A stretch of 64,000 nt of DNA. It comes from an uncultured Lachnospiraceae bacterium. Its GTDB lineage: Bacteria; Bacillota; Clostridia; Lachnospirales; Lachnospiraceae. Of this stretch, positions 9,176 to 17,627 are shown piece after piece. Within the stretch, counting starts at the first letter, position 1, and every line of letters begins with the position of its first letter. The stretch spans positions 1 to 64,000 of the forward strand of contig CAJTWA010000004.1 of the NCBI GenBank assembly GCA_910580195.1. Direction: 5' to 3'. Both the position numbers and the translations under genes were made by a program. The notes under the pieces were generated by a model that worked only from the letters and a program-made list of their open reading frames with translations, searched no databases and was not told the DNA's origin.

Positions 9176-10273
9176 TTAATCCAAATAATCCTTCAGTTTC
9201 CGGCTCCTGCTGGGATGGCGCAGCTTGCGCAGCGCTTTCGCCTCAATCTGGCGGATCCGTTCCCTTGTCACATTGAATTCTTTCCCTACTTCCTCCAAGG
9301 TCCTCGCGCGCCCGTCATCCAGCCCAAACCTAAGCCGCAGCACCTTCTGCTCCCGCTCCGTCAGCGTCCCGAGCACCTCCACAAGCTGCTCTTTCAGCAG
9401 CGTAAATGCCGCTGCATCGGCTGGGACAGGCACATTATCGTCCTGTATGAAGTCCCCAAGATGGCTGTCCTCCTCTTCCCCGATGGGCGTTTCCAAGGAA
9501 ACCGGCTCTTGGGAAATTTTTAAGATTTCCCGGACACGGTCTACCGGCATGTTCATTTCCTCTGAAATTTCCTCTGGGGACGGTTCCCGGCCAAGCTCCT
9601 GCAGCAATTGCCGGGACACCCGGATTAATTTATTGATGGTTTCCACCATATGCACCGGAATCCGTATGGTCCTTGCCTGGTCCGCAATGGCCCTTGTAAT
9701 GGCTTGGCGGATCCACCAAGTCGCATAAGTGGAAAATTTATAGCCTTTCCGGTAATCAAATTTTTCCACAGCTTTAATAAGCCCCAGGTTCCCTTCCTGA
9801 ATCAAGTCCAGAAACAGCATCCCGCGCCCTACATACCGCTTTGCAATGGAAACCACCAAGCGCAGGTTTGCTTCTGCAAGCTGCTTTTTGGCCTCCTGGT
9901 CCCCTAACTCCATGCGCTTTGCCAGTTCAATTTCCTCTTCTGCACTAAGCAACGGGACTTTGCCAATTTCTTTCAAATACATACGAACAGGATCTTCAAT
10001 GGAAATTCCGTCTGGAACGGAAAGGTCAATATTCTCAACCTCTACTTCTTCCTCATCGTCTATGAGGATATCGTCATCATCATCGGAAATCCGCAGTACG
10101 TCAATATTATTGAATTCCAAGAACTCCAAAATCTTTTCAAACTGTTCCGCATCCAATTCCATGTCATGAAAAAAGTCGTTGATTTCCTGATACTCCAGGA
10201 CATTCTTTTTCTTCTTTGCCATGGATAACAATTCCTGTAGCTTTTCGATAAATTTCACACTTTTTTCTTCCAT
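9176..10273 (-). CDS. rpoD: Primary RNA polymerase sigma factor (sigma-70/SigA)
   Basis: The housekeeping sigma factor, 365 aa. After an acidic N-terminal segment (a run of D/E near residues 60-78), region 1.2 begins at PDGISIEDPVRMYLKEIG. Region 2 contains KFSTYATWWIRQAITRA, region 3 IRIPVHMVETINK, and region 4 the helix-turn-helix LEEVGKEFNVTRERIRQIE. The protein ends in RKLKDYLD as expected. It follows dnaG in the classical dgt-dnaG-rpoD macromolecular-synthesis order. The gap to dnaG contains tandem echoes of the dnaG 3' end. Confidence 0.97.
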   Translation of the reverse strand: MEEKSVKFIEKLQELLSMAKKKKNVLEYQEINDFFHDMELDAEQFEKILEFLEFNNIDVLRISDDDDDILIDDEEEVEVENIDLSVPDGISIEDPVRMYLKEIGKVPLLSAEEEIELAKRMELGDQEAKKQLAEANLRLVVSIAKRYVGRGMLFLDLIQEGNLGLIKAVEKFDYRKGYKFSTYATWWIRQAITRAIADQARTIRIPVHMVETINKLIRVSRQLLQELGREPSPEEISEEMNMPVDRVREILKISQEPVSLETPIGEEEDSHLGDFIQDDNVPVPADAAAFTLLKEQLVEVLGTLTEREQKVLRLRFGLDDGRARTLEEVGKEFNVTRERIRQIEAKALRKLRHPSRSRKLKDYLD

Positions 10274-10381
10274 TTCGTTTCATCCTTCCATTCGTTGTTT
10301 ATATTTTGTCCCTAATTGGTGGAAATATACAAAATCTTGCCTTGGGGAACCATCCAGACCCGCAAATATCCTAAAACTGCC

Positions 10382-10574
10382 CTGCCGGAAACCAGATGTC
10401 CTGTAACTCCTACAAACGCTCTTTCTGCAGCCAGCTACCCTAAATTTCCCCTGCCGGAAACCAGATGTCCTGCAACTCCTACAAACACTCTTTCTGCAGC
10501 CAGCTATCCTAAATTTCCCTTACCGTAAAACGGATGTTCTGTAACTCCTGCAGACGCTTCTTATCCGCAACCAG
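10382..10574. repeat. Tandem 69-bp array made from the dnaG 3' end
   Basis: Two full 69-bp units (10382-10450 and 10451-10519) match each other almost perfectly and match the last codons of dnaG (10520-10574), including AACTCCT and CTGCAG landmarks. The dnaG stop codon lies within the array (10509-10511). The extra copies are downstream of dnaG in its transcript and are not a continuation of its frame. Confidence 0.85.
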
Positions 10575-12299
10575 TTTTTGCAGCCCTGCCAAATCCGTGG
10601 GCTCCAAATGGCGGGAACGGTAACTGATGCTGTGTTCCTTAAGCCTTATGATGGTTTCCCGCAATGCCTTTTCTTTTTCCGCCTGTGTTTCAATTTCCAA
10701 AAGCCGTGCATTGAACAGCCCTGCAATCTCCCGCTGCTGTTCCTCATCCGTAAACATGCTGATAATCTTCGCTGGGTTCAGTTCCCCCTCCTTATGCTGG
10801 GCAAACAGTTCCTTTGCCGCCTGCTGGTACAGCTCCTCGGTAAAGTCCTCCGGCCCAAGATAGCCCTCCACAGCCTCAAAAAGCTCCGGCATTTCAATCA
10901 GCCATGTAAGCATCAGCTTCTGGGACTGTTTGATGCCGTCCTCTTTTGCCCGCTTTTTATTTTCATTGACGCCGGATTTTAAGGTACGCACGCCCCGGCC
11001 AAACCCTGCCCGGGTGCCAAGGTGCAGCACCAATTTCCGCAGGTTCTCATACCCAATCTGGTATTTCGAAGCCACGGCCTCTATATAATTGTCCCGTTCC
11101 AGCTCTTCTTCAAATTCCAAAATTTTCTCCGCAACGGCAGTCTGGAATAAGGTCTTGCCTTCTGGGTCTTTCAAATCATATTCCTGCTCCATGGTTTCTA
11201 TTTCAAATAAAAAACTGTTCTGTGCATGGTCTATCCGCTCTTGGTAGCTTTCCGCCCCCTCGGCCTTAATAAATTCGTCTGGGTCCTTGTAAGGCTTCAT
11301 GCTGACAATCCGCACGCTGATGCCGGCCTCCTTCAAGATAGGGATTGCCCGCAGCGCCGCTTTCACCCCAGCTCCATCGCTGTCAAAGGTGCAGTATACT
11401 TCCTTCGTATACCGTTTCAGCAGCAAGGCATGGCCAGTGGTAAAAGAAGTCCCAAGGGACGCCACTGCATTGTCAAACCCGGCTTGGTGCAACGCTATCA
11501 CATCCATATAGCCCTCGCACAGCAAAATCCCCTGCCTGCGGGAAGACCTTGCAAGGTTCAGCCCATACAGGTTCCTGCTCTTATCGAATACCATGGTTTC
11601 CGGGGAATTTAAATATTTCGGGTCCCCTGCCCCCAGCACGCGCCCCCCAAACCCGATAACCCGGTGGTTTACGTCCATAATCGGGAACATTACCCGGTTC
11701 CAGAATTTATCCCGGCCTCCCCTGCCCTCATCAATGGTAACAAGGCCGGAATCCTTTAAAATCCCATCCTCATATCCCTGCTTGCGGAGATATTGGTATA
11801 AATCATCGCTGAATTTATTGGAATATCCCAGCCCAAATTTTTTCATCGTTTCCGTACTCAATCCCCTGCCGGAAAAATATTCCAAGCCTTTCTGCCCCTG
11901 TTCCATGCGCAGCTGCGCATAGAAGTATTTTGCGGCCACTTTATTGATTTCTAAAATCCTTGCCCGCCTGTCTGCCTGCTGCTTTTCCCGCCCAGTCAGT
12001 TCCTGCTTTGGCACCGTAATGCCAGCTTTCCCTGCAAGGGTTTCCAATGCCTCTTGGAAGGTGGCATTTTCGTACTGCATCAGGAACGTAATGGCATTCC
12101 CCCCTGCGCCGCAGCCAAAGCAGTAGTACATCTGCTTGCGCTGGGACACGGAAAACGAAGGTGTTTTCTCATTGTGGAACGGGCACAGCCCAAAATAATC
12201 CGTCCCTTTCTTCTGTAAATGCACATAACCGGAAATCACGTCCACAATATCATTGGCAGAACGGATTTCCTCTATCAGCTCTTCTGAAATATAAGGCAT
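10509..12299 (-). CDS. dnaG: DNA primase
   Basis: Synthesises RNA primers at the replication fork; about 596 aa. The N-terminal zinc-binding domain is intact (CPFHNEKTPSF then YYCFGCGAGG). It is followed by the primase core and TOPRIM block (LLCEGYMDVIALHQAG, then TFDSDGAG) and a helical C-terminal helicase-interaction region. The ATG at 12299 has AGGAG 8 nt upstream and yields MPYISEELIEEIR, the typical start; 12323 is less likely. It lies between dgt and rpoD. The last 55 bp are duplicated downstream as a tandem array. Confidence 0.96.
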   Translation of the reverse strand: MPYISEELIEEIRSANDIVDVISGYVHLQKKGTDYFGLCPFHNEKTPSFSVSQRKQMYYCFGCGAGGNAITFLMQYENATFQEALETLAGKAGITVPKQELTGREKQQADRRARILEINKVAAKYFYAQLRMEQGQKGLEYFSGRGLSTETMKKFGLGYSNKFSDDLYQYLRKQGYEDGILKDSGLVTIDEGRGGRDKFWNRVMFPIMDVNHRVIGFGGRVLGAGDPKYLNSPETMVFDKSRNLYGLNLARSSRRQGILLCEGYMDVIALHQAGFDNAVASLGTSFTTGHALLLKRYTKEVYCTFDSDGAGVKAALRAIPILKEAGISVRIVSMKPYKDPDEFIKAEGAESYQERIDHAQNSFLFEIETMEQEYDLKDPEGKTLFQTAVAEKILEFEEELERDNYIEAVASKYQIGYENLRKLVLHLGTRAGFGRGVRTLKSGVNENKKRAKEDGIKQSQKLMLTWLIEMPELFEAVEGYLGPEDFTEELYQQAAKELFAQHKEGELNPAKIISMFTDEEQQREIAGLFNARLLEIETQAEKEKALRETIIRLKEHSISYRSRHLEPTDLAGLQKLVADKKRLQELQNIRFTVREI

Positions 12300-12399
12300 C
12301 CAGCGCTCCTTTCCATTGTCCATTTTTCATGAATCTGCCATTCCTTGGGCATAAAATTTCCCCAAACGGCACGCAACATTCTGCTTTCCAGCTGCCTCC

Positions 12400-13407
12400 T
12401 TAATTTACCTGCCATGCCTTGGGCATAAAAAATTCCTCAAACTTGGCGATGGCGTAGCGGTCTGTCATCCCTGCAATATAATCGCAGACTACCCGGTCCC
12501 GCTTTTCCCCTTCCTCCAGCATCCGAAGGTACAGTTCCGGCAGGCAGTCGATATTTTTATTGTAATAGTAAAACAGGCGGCTCAGCAAATCTTTTGCACG
12601 TTCCTCTTCCCCCTTCGCCACCGGATTCTGGTAGACATTCTGGAACATGAATTTCCGCAGGCTCTTCATGGCCTGTTCTACTTCTTCGGACATGCAGATG
12701 TCGTTTTTCCCCAAGCTGTTGGTAATTATATTATGTATCAGCGTATTCAGCCGCTGCCTTGTGGTAGACCCCAGAATTTCCCGGTATTCTGCCGGAATCC
12801 CTTCCTCTGAGAGCACTTTCCCACGGATGGCATCATCAATATCATGATTAATATATGCAATTTTATCGGAAAGGCGGACTATTTTTCCCTCCATTGTGGA
12901 TGGCATCAGCCCCGTCTGGTGGTTGAGCATCCCATCCCGGACTTCCCAAGTCAGGTTCAGCCCCTTCCCATCCTTTTCCAAAATCTCAACAATGCGGACA
13001 CTCTGCTCATTGTGCTTAAACCCGTCTTCACAAAGGGAATTCAGCATATGCTCCCCAGCATGCCCAAAGGGCGTATGCCCCAAATCATGCCCGAGGGCAA
13101 TGGCCTCCACCAGATCCTCGTTCAGCCTAAGGGCCTTGGCGATTGTCCGGGCATTCTGGGAAACCTCCAATGTATGGGTCAGCCTCGTCCGGTAGTGGTC
13201 CCCCCGGGGAGTTAAAAATACCTGCGTCTTATGCTTCAGCCGCCGGAAGGATTTGCAATGGAGTATCCTGTCCCGGTCCCTCTGGAACACTGGCCGGATG
13301 TCACACTGGGGTTCTTCCCGGTCCCGGCCCTTGGAATTCTCGCTCAGGGTAGCAAATGGGCTTAAATAGGTCCGTTCTAACAGTTCCATATTTTCTCGTA
13401 TGAGCAT
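12400..13407 (-). CDS. dgt: Deoxyguanosinetriphosphate triphosphohydrolase-like protein
   Basis: An HD-superfamily dNTP triphosphohydrolase of 335 aa, converting dNTP to nucleoside plus tripolyphosphate. The HD motif is present as HTLEVSQNARTIAKAL then GHDLGHTPFGHAGE, with MLNHQTGLMPSTMEGKIV and the later histidine/aspartate YINHDIDDAIRG. It is the first gene of the leftward cluster, 100 bp before dnaG. A purine-rich site GAGGTGATGGGAA precedes the ATG. The length is typical of the short Firmicutes form. Confidence 0.93.
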   Translation of the reverse strand: MLIRENMELLERTYLSPFATLSENSKGRDREEPQCDIRPVFQRDRDRILHCKSFRRLKHKTQVFLTPRGDHYRTRLTHTLEVSQNARTIAKALRLNEDLVEAIALGHDLGHTPFGHAGEHMLNSLCEDGFKHNEQSVRIVEILEKDGKGLNLTWEVRDGMLNHQTGLMPSTMEGKIVRLSDKIAYINHDIDDAIRGKVLSEEGIPAEYREILGSTTRQRLNTLIHNIITNSLGKNDICMSEEVEQAMKSLRKFMFQNVYQNPVAKGEEERAKDLLSRLFYYYNKNIDCLPELYLRMLEEGEKRDRVVCDYIAGMTDRYAIAKFEEFFMPKAWQVN

Positions 13408-13536
13408 TTCCCATCACCTCTTATATGATATATTCCGCGCAAATTCCCCATTTCCTTTATTTTTTTGCAAAAATAAGCAGAATTTTGCAGGCAGCCCACC
13501 CGTGTACTGGCTGGATTATATTCCGGCAGTGCACTA

Positions 13537-13696
13537 GAGCGTGTTTGAAAAGTGCTTTCTGCAAGATGTCGTCCCAATTTGCATCAGGTTTTCTGCTGGA
13601 TTTCGGAGGTGTAGTGGGCTACATTGACGAAATCCAGCATGAAAGCTGGTGTGAAGTGGGGCGGCAGATTGCGGGAATGAATTTTCAAACACGCTC
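13537..13696. repeat. MITE-like element with GAGCGTGTTTGAAAA terminal inverted repeats
   Basis: A 160-bp segment bounded by perfect 15-bp inverted repeats (13537-13551 and 13682-13696). No transposase is encoded inside. It lies between dgt and tRNA-Leu. No clear target duplication was seen. Confidence 0.65.
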
Positions 13697-13756
13697 CAGC
13701 TTGTCCGAAAAATGCATCCTGCCAAATATGCACTACAATTTGTGCGAGAAATGACT

Positions 13757-13788
13757 AAAAAGAGCTATTGCCTACGCAACAGCTCTTA
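13757..13788 (-). terminator. Terminator of tRNA-Leu(CAG)
   Basis: On the minus strand AAGAGCTGTTG and CAATAGCTCTT form a hairpin, with a TTTTTA tract, just past the tRNA 3' end. Confidence 0.75.
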
Positions 13789-13794
13789 TATTGA

Positions 13795-13878
13795 TGCAGG
13801 AGATGGGACTTGAACCCACACGATATTGCTACCACAGGCACCTGAAGCCTGCGCGTCTGCCAATTCCGCCACTCCTGC
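13795..13878 (-). tRNA. tRNA-Leu (anticodon CAG)
   Basis: An 84-nt class II tRNA on the minus strand. The acceptor GCAGGAG pairs with CTCCTGC, discriminator A. The D-arm contains AATTGGCAGA, the anticodon loop is TTCAGGT (anticodon CAG), there is a long variable arm, and the T-loop GGTTCAAGTCC. CCA is not encoded and must be added. Confidence 0.95.
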
Positions 13879-14040
13879 AAAACTGACAATAGTCATTATA
13901 TATGCTATAGGGAAAAATGTCAATACCTTTTTTATTTTTATTCGAAAAAATTTTCCCCTTCTGCTTCTGCCAGTTCTGCCATTCTCCTTGGCTCAATCAT
14001 ATAGGCACGGCTTGGAAAATGTTTTAAGTTGCCTGTAACT

Positions 14041-14328
14041 ATTACTCCAGCGGTTAAATATCACAGCAAATTGCGCAGAACAAAGGTGCGCTCTACACAC
14101 TTCCGCGTCCAACCTCTCTGGCAAGCGCAGCTTTTGTTCCGCGCGCGAAGCTGCGCATCACTGCCCGAAGGGCTTTTCTTTCATAGGGCGCACTTTCCTA
14201 TGAAAGAACAAATCTTCATATGCAAGATGAAAGTTTGAACTGTAGCGGGTGCTACAGCGATTGATGGCAACGCAGCAGATGGAGATTTGGGCAAGTAAGG
14301 CGTTGTGATATTTAACCACCGGAGTAAT
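14041..14328. mobile_element. MITE-like element, family 1 copy A, carrying a nested repeat
   Basis: Terminal inverted repeats ATTACTCCAGCGGTTAAATA (left) and the complement of ATTACTCCGGTGGTTAAATA (right) bound 288 bp. The right interior (14211-14306) matches element B at 23705-23864. The left interior is interrupted by the family 2 hairpin repeat at 14105-14210. No ORF for a transposase is present. Internal stems show compensatory changes relative to copy B. Confidence 0.75.
14105..14210. repeat. Dispersed hairpin repeat, family 2, copy 2
   Basis: A 106-bp near-identical copy of window positions 1-106, lying inside the family 1 element. It ends in the TCTTTCATAGG / CCTATGAAAGA palindrome. 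Confidence 0.75.
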
Positions 14329-14374
14329 AAATAGGCATCCCTAAATTTTCTCACAAAGCACTTTAAAAATCTCT

Positions 14375-16657
14375 TCATCCTTCCTGCTGTACATTCCGTA
14401 GAAACCCCACATATGTCACCGCAAAGTAAACCAGATAAATCCCAAAAAACAAAAGGATGCTCCGCAGGAAAAACCCTCCCGGCGCTGTGGGGACGCCAGT
14501 AGCTATTACAAACTGCTTGCTGACAAACAGAATCATTTTCCCGCTAATGGCAATGGCAAGCAGCGCTGGGCAGAGATAGTAAGCGGCAAGCTGCCTGCGC
14601 ACCAGACGCTGGATCTGTGCCTGCCCAAGCCCCAGCTTTGCCAGCAGCCCATAACGCAGCTTATATTTTGCAGAATCACTCAGCTGCTGCACAGACAGCA
14701 CGGTCACTGCCACGCACACATACACAATCCCGATATAAAACAGCGGGATAATGATAGAAGCCAGCATATATTTGATTTCTGGTATCATGTTGTCCCGCAC
14801 CTCATATTCCAGCACGGCAGTAATAATATTGTCCGAGCCGCAGCACAGCCCATTTTCAGAATCCCACTTAAACTCTGGCAGCCCGTCCCCGCTTGCTGCT
14901 TCCAGCCTTCCTTCCAGCCCAAGGGGCGCTGTTCCTTCCAACGCAGCTGCCAGTTCAGAATAAAGGGGTTCCATCCGCCCCAGCACTTCATCCGGCACGA
15001 CAATCACATAATCCGCCCCATTATGGCCGTCTTGGGAAAAATATTCCCCATAAATCCCTTTGCAGGAAAGGAGGCCATCCCCAGATGCATTTTTTATTTC
15101 CAAATCCTTCCCTATCTCCTGCAGTTCCCCCAGCAGGCGCGGCTTTACCTGTACCAGATATTCCGTTTCGGCCAAGGGCACCTCAGGATATCCCAGCATT
15201 TCCCTTAAGGAATTATAATCAGAAATGCCCATATACGTGTCGTAGGGATAGTAAACCCCGCCTTCCAGCAGCATTTTTTCAATTTCCCCTTGATCCGGCT
15301 CGCCAGCGCTGTCCAGATACATCGTCCCCCATGCCGTTAGGTTTGTCAGGAGCCATGTATTGGCTTGCCTGCCCTTATCTGTATAAATCCGGTAAACATA
15401 ATGGCTGGAAACTTCTGTATGCCTCTCAAGTATTTCCAGTTCTTCCTTAAAACTATCTGCAGCATCTTTGCTGTATAACTGCACATCAAACGGGAATTTC
15501 CCTTCCAGCACCGTATTTTCATAATCGCTGAACATCAGCGCAAGGGACGCCCCCATCAAGGCAAGGGTAAAAAGCGACGTCAGCGTACCCATGGTAAATT
15601 GCATTGTCCGTACTTTAGCGGCAAACTGCCGGAGCAAGAACAAGTTCTGCCCCCGGTAAACCAAAGCGCCGCGCCCACGCACATAACAAATCAGCCATGC
15701 AGAAATCCCCCAGTAAAAAAGGTAAATTGTTACAACAAGCCCTACCAAAAACATAGAAACCCCAAGTGCGCTTTGAAGCCTTCCAAACCATGCCCAAAAC
15801 AAAAAGATGAATACCACGGACACCGGCAGCAGGATGCGCCTTGCCCCCTCGCGCCCTTCTTTGATTTCTTCATTCTGGCGTTTGGCATCCATCAGGCCCT
15901 TGATGTTCATTTTGCGGAATTTCCACCTGCACCGGAACAACGCAAGCAGATAACAGCCGGCAAAACAGGCCAACGTCATTAGGGCTGTACGCCCATGGAA
16001 AGAAATATGCAGGTGGTATTCCATCCGCACCATGGCAAACATCACGGCCTCAACCACCTGCTGGAACAGAATCCCAAGAAGGCTCCCCAAAAGGAATGAA
16101 ATTCCCCCCAGCATAAGGTTTTCCTTAAGGTACAGGCTGGAAACATCTTTCTTTTCCATGCCAAGGAGCAGGTAAATCCCAAATTCACCGCTTCGCTTCT
16201 CTAACATAAAACCTACCATATAATGAATCAGCCACGCTACAATCAATACGATAAATACCGTTGCAAGGCCAATCATAACTTCCATAACCCCCGCAGCCTC
16301 AAAATATCCCCGCAGCCCATTCTGGAAAATCAGGCTGTTGAAGGCATACATCAGCGCATTAATTACCGTCATGGTAAGCAGGTACACAAGGTAATCCCGG
16401 GCGGAACGCTTCATGTTCCGGTATGCCAATTTTATAAAAAGCCATTGCGGGTTCCCCCCATCTGCCTTGCCTGGCCGCCCCTTCGGGCGTTTCCCCGGCT
16501 GCTGGAAAGAGGTATCCTTATCTTTACGCGTCTGGCCTCCACATTCTTCATGGTTCCCTGTCCGCCGGAAAGAGGCAGTTATTTCTTTACGCGTCTGGCC
16601 TCCACATTCCTCACGTTTCCCCGTCCGCCGGAAAGAGGCAGCTGTTTCTTTATGCAT
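14375..16657 (-). CDS. BceB-type ABC transporter permease with repeat-derived N-terminus
   Basis: A 760-aa FtsX-superfamily permease of the BceAB class, which senses and removes cell-wall-active peptides together with its kinase. The conserved start of the family (FIKLAYRNMKRSARDYLVYL) begins only near residue 72. About ten membrane segments and a large extracellular domain (about 365-620) follow. The ATG at 16657 overlaps the ATPase stop by 8 nt and has a strong AGGAGGGAGGG site. The first 70 residues, which contain imperfect 21-residue repeats (ASFRRTGKREECGGQTRK), are therefore probably translated, though a later start cannot be excluded. Confidence 0.9.
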   Translation of the reverse strand: MHKETAASFRRTGKREECGGQTRKEITASFRRTGNHEECGGQTRKDKDTSFQQPGKRPKGRPGKADGGNPQWLFIKLAYRNMKRSARDYLVYLLTMTVINALMYAFNSLIFQNGLRGYFEAAGVMEVMIGLATVFIVLIVAWLIHYMVGFMLEKRSGEFGIYLLLGMEKKDVSSLYLKENLMLGGISFLLGSLLGILFQQVVEAVMFAMVRMEYHLHISFHGRTALMTLACFAGCYLLALFRCRWKFRKMNIKGLMDAKRQNEEIKEGREGARRILLPVSVVFIFLFWAWFGRLQSALGVSMFLVGLVVTIYLFYWGISAWLICYVRGRGALVYRGQNLFLLRQFAAKVRTMQFTMGTLTSLFTLALMGASLALMFSDYENTVLEGKFPFDVQLYSKDAADSFKEELEILERHTEVSSHYVYRIYTDKGRQANTWLLTNLTAWGTMYLDSAGEPDQGEIEKMLLEGGVYYPYDTYMGISDYNSLREMLGYPEVPLAETEYLVQVKPRLLGELQEIGKDLEIKNASGDGLLSCKGIYGEYFSQDGHNGADYVIVVPDEVLGRMEPLYSELAAALEGTAPLGLEGRLEAASGDGLPEFKWDSENGLCCGSDNIITAVLEYEVRDNMIPEIKYMLASIIIPLFYIGIVYVCVAVTVLSVQQLSDSAKYKLRYGLLAKLGLGQAQIQRLVRRQLAAYYLCPALLAIAISGKMILFVSKQFVIATGVPTAPGGFFLRSILLFFGIYLVYFAVTYVGFLRNVQQEG

Positions 16658-16660
16658 CCG
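16480..16660. repeat. Tandem 63-bp repeats at the ATPase/permease junction
   Basis: About three copies with a 63-bp period (landmarks GGAAAGAGG at 16504, 16567 and 16630). Because 63 is a multiple of three, the array stays open in the permease frame and encodes 21-residue repeats. Confidence 0.8.
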
Positions 16661-17414
16661 GCTCCCTCCCTCCTGCCAAGGACAGCACTTCTAGGATTTC
16701 ATGCAAAAATGCCTGCCTTCCCTTCTGCCCCCGTACCAGCTCATGGAAGATCCTGCCGTCCTTTAAAAACAGGATCCGCCCACAGTAACTGGCAGAAAAG
16801 GCATCATGGGTCACCATCAGGATGGTAGCCCCTACCCTGCTGTTCAAATCTGTAAATGTTTCCAGCAGCATCTGGGCAGAAAGGGAATCCAAGGCCCCAG
16901 TAGGCTCATCTGCCAAAAGAAGCTGGGGATGGTTCACAATTGCCCTTGCACATGCGCACCGCTGCTTCTGCCCGCCGGACACCTGATAAGGGAACTTCCC
17001 CCGGATATCCGATATCCCCATCCATCCCATGGCCTGTTGGCAGGAATTCTGGATTTCCTGCCTGCTGCCGCCCCGGAGGGACATGGCAAGGATGATGTTT
17101 TCCTCAATCGTCAGGGTATCCAGCAAGTTATACTCCTGAAACACAAACCCGAGGTTCTCCCTGCGGAACCTAGCCAGCCCTTCTTCTTCCAATTCCGTAA
17201 TGTCCACATCCCCATAATAAATGTGCCCGGAGGTCACTTGGTCAATGGTGGCAAGCAGGTTCAGCAGGGTAGTCTTGCCAGAGCCGGAAGCTCCCATTAC
17301 CCCTACGAATTCCCCCTTTGCTACCTGAAACGTAACCCGATCCACTGCCTTTGTCACATTGGATGATGTCCCATAATATTTTTCCACATCGCATACCCTG
17401 ATATAACCGTCCAT
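16650..17414 (-). CDS. BceA-type ABC transporter ATP-binding protein
   Basis: A 254-aa ATPase partner of the following permease. Walker A is GASGSGKTTLLN (about residues 40-51), the Q-loop is FVFQEYNLLDTL, the signature VSGGQKQRCACARAI, and Walker B LLLADEPTGALDS. It is the MacB/LolD-like subtype used by BceAB and peptide detoxification modules. Its 3' end overlaps the permease start. The kinase gene lies 213 bp upstream and should regulate this pair. Probable role: defence against bacitracin- or lantibiotic-like peptides; the exact ligand is unknown. Confidence 0.93.
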   Translation of the reverse strand: MDGYIRVCDVEKYYGTSSNVTKAVDRVTFQVAKGEFVGVMGASGSGKTTLLNLLATIDQVTSGHIYYGDVDITELEEEGLARFRRENLGFVFQEYNLLDTLTIEENIILAMSLRGGSRQEIQNSCQQAMGWMGISDIRGKFPYQVSGGQKQRCACARAIVNHPQLLLADEPTGALDSLSAQMLLETFTDLNSRVGATILMVTHDAFSASYCGRILFLKDGRIFHELVRGQKGRQAFLHEILEVLSLAGGREPDA

Positions 17415-17600
17415 AATTTTTCTCCATCCCTTGATTATTACATGGCTTTATTGTACCAGAGTTTTTCTTGCCGTGGTATGTAGTTTGTTTGCAATAACCT
17501 TACATTTTCGAAAGATAAGCCATTCCTTTTCGTATTTTGGGCAGATGTAAACACTATTTGACATTCCAAAAATGGTGCAAAACATCTTTTACATCCTCAA

Positions 17601-17622
17601 AATATTTAACCGCCGGAGTAAT
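17601..17622. repeat. Solitary family 1 terminal repeat
   Basis: The 22-bp family 1 terminus (complement ATTACTCCGGCGGTTAAATA) sits immediately before the kinase stop codon, without a detectable partner nearby. It may be a degraded element lying between the kinase and the ATPase genes. Confidence 0.55.
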
Positions 17623-17627
17623 ATGTA

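Noticed and set aside
10382..10519. Tandem repeats considered as a CRISPR array
   Set aside because: Units are directly adjacent without unique spacers, and no cas genes are present.
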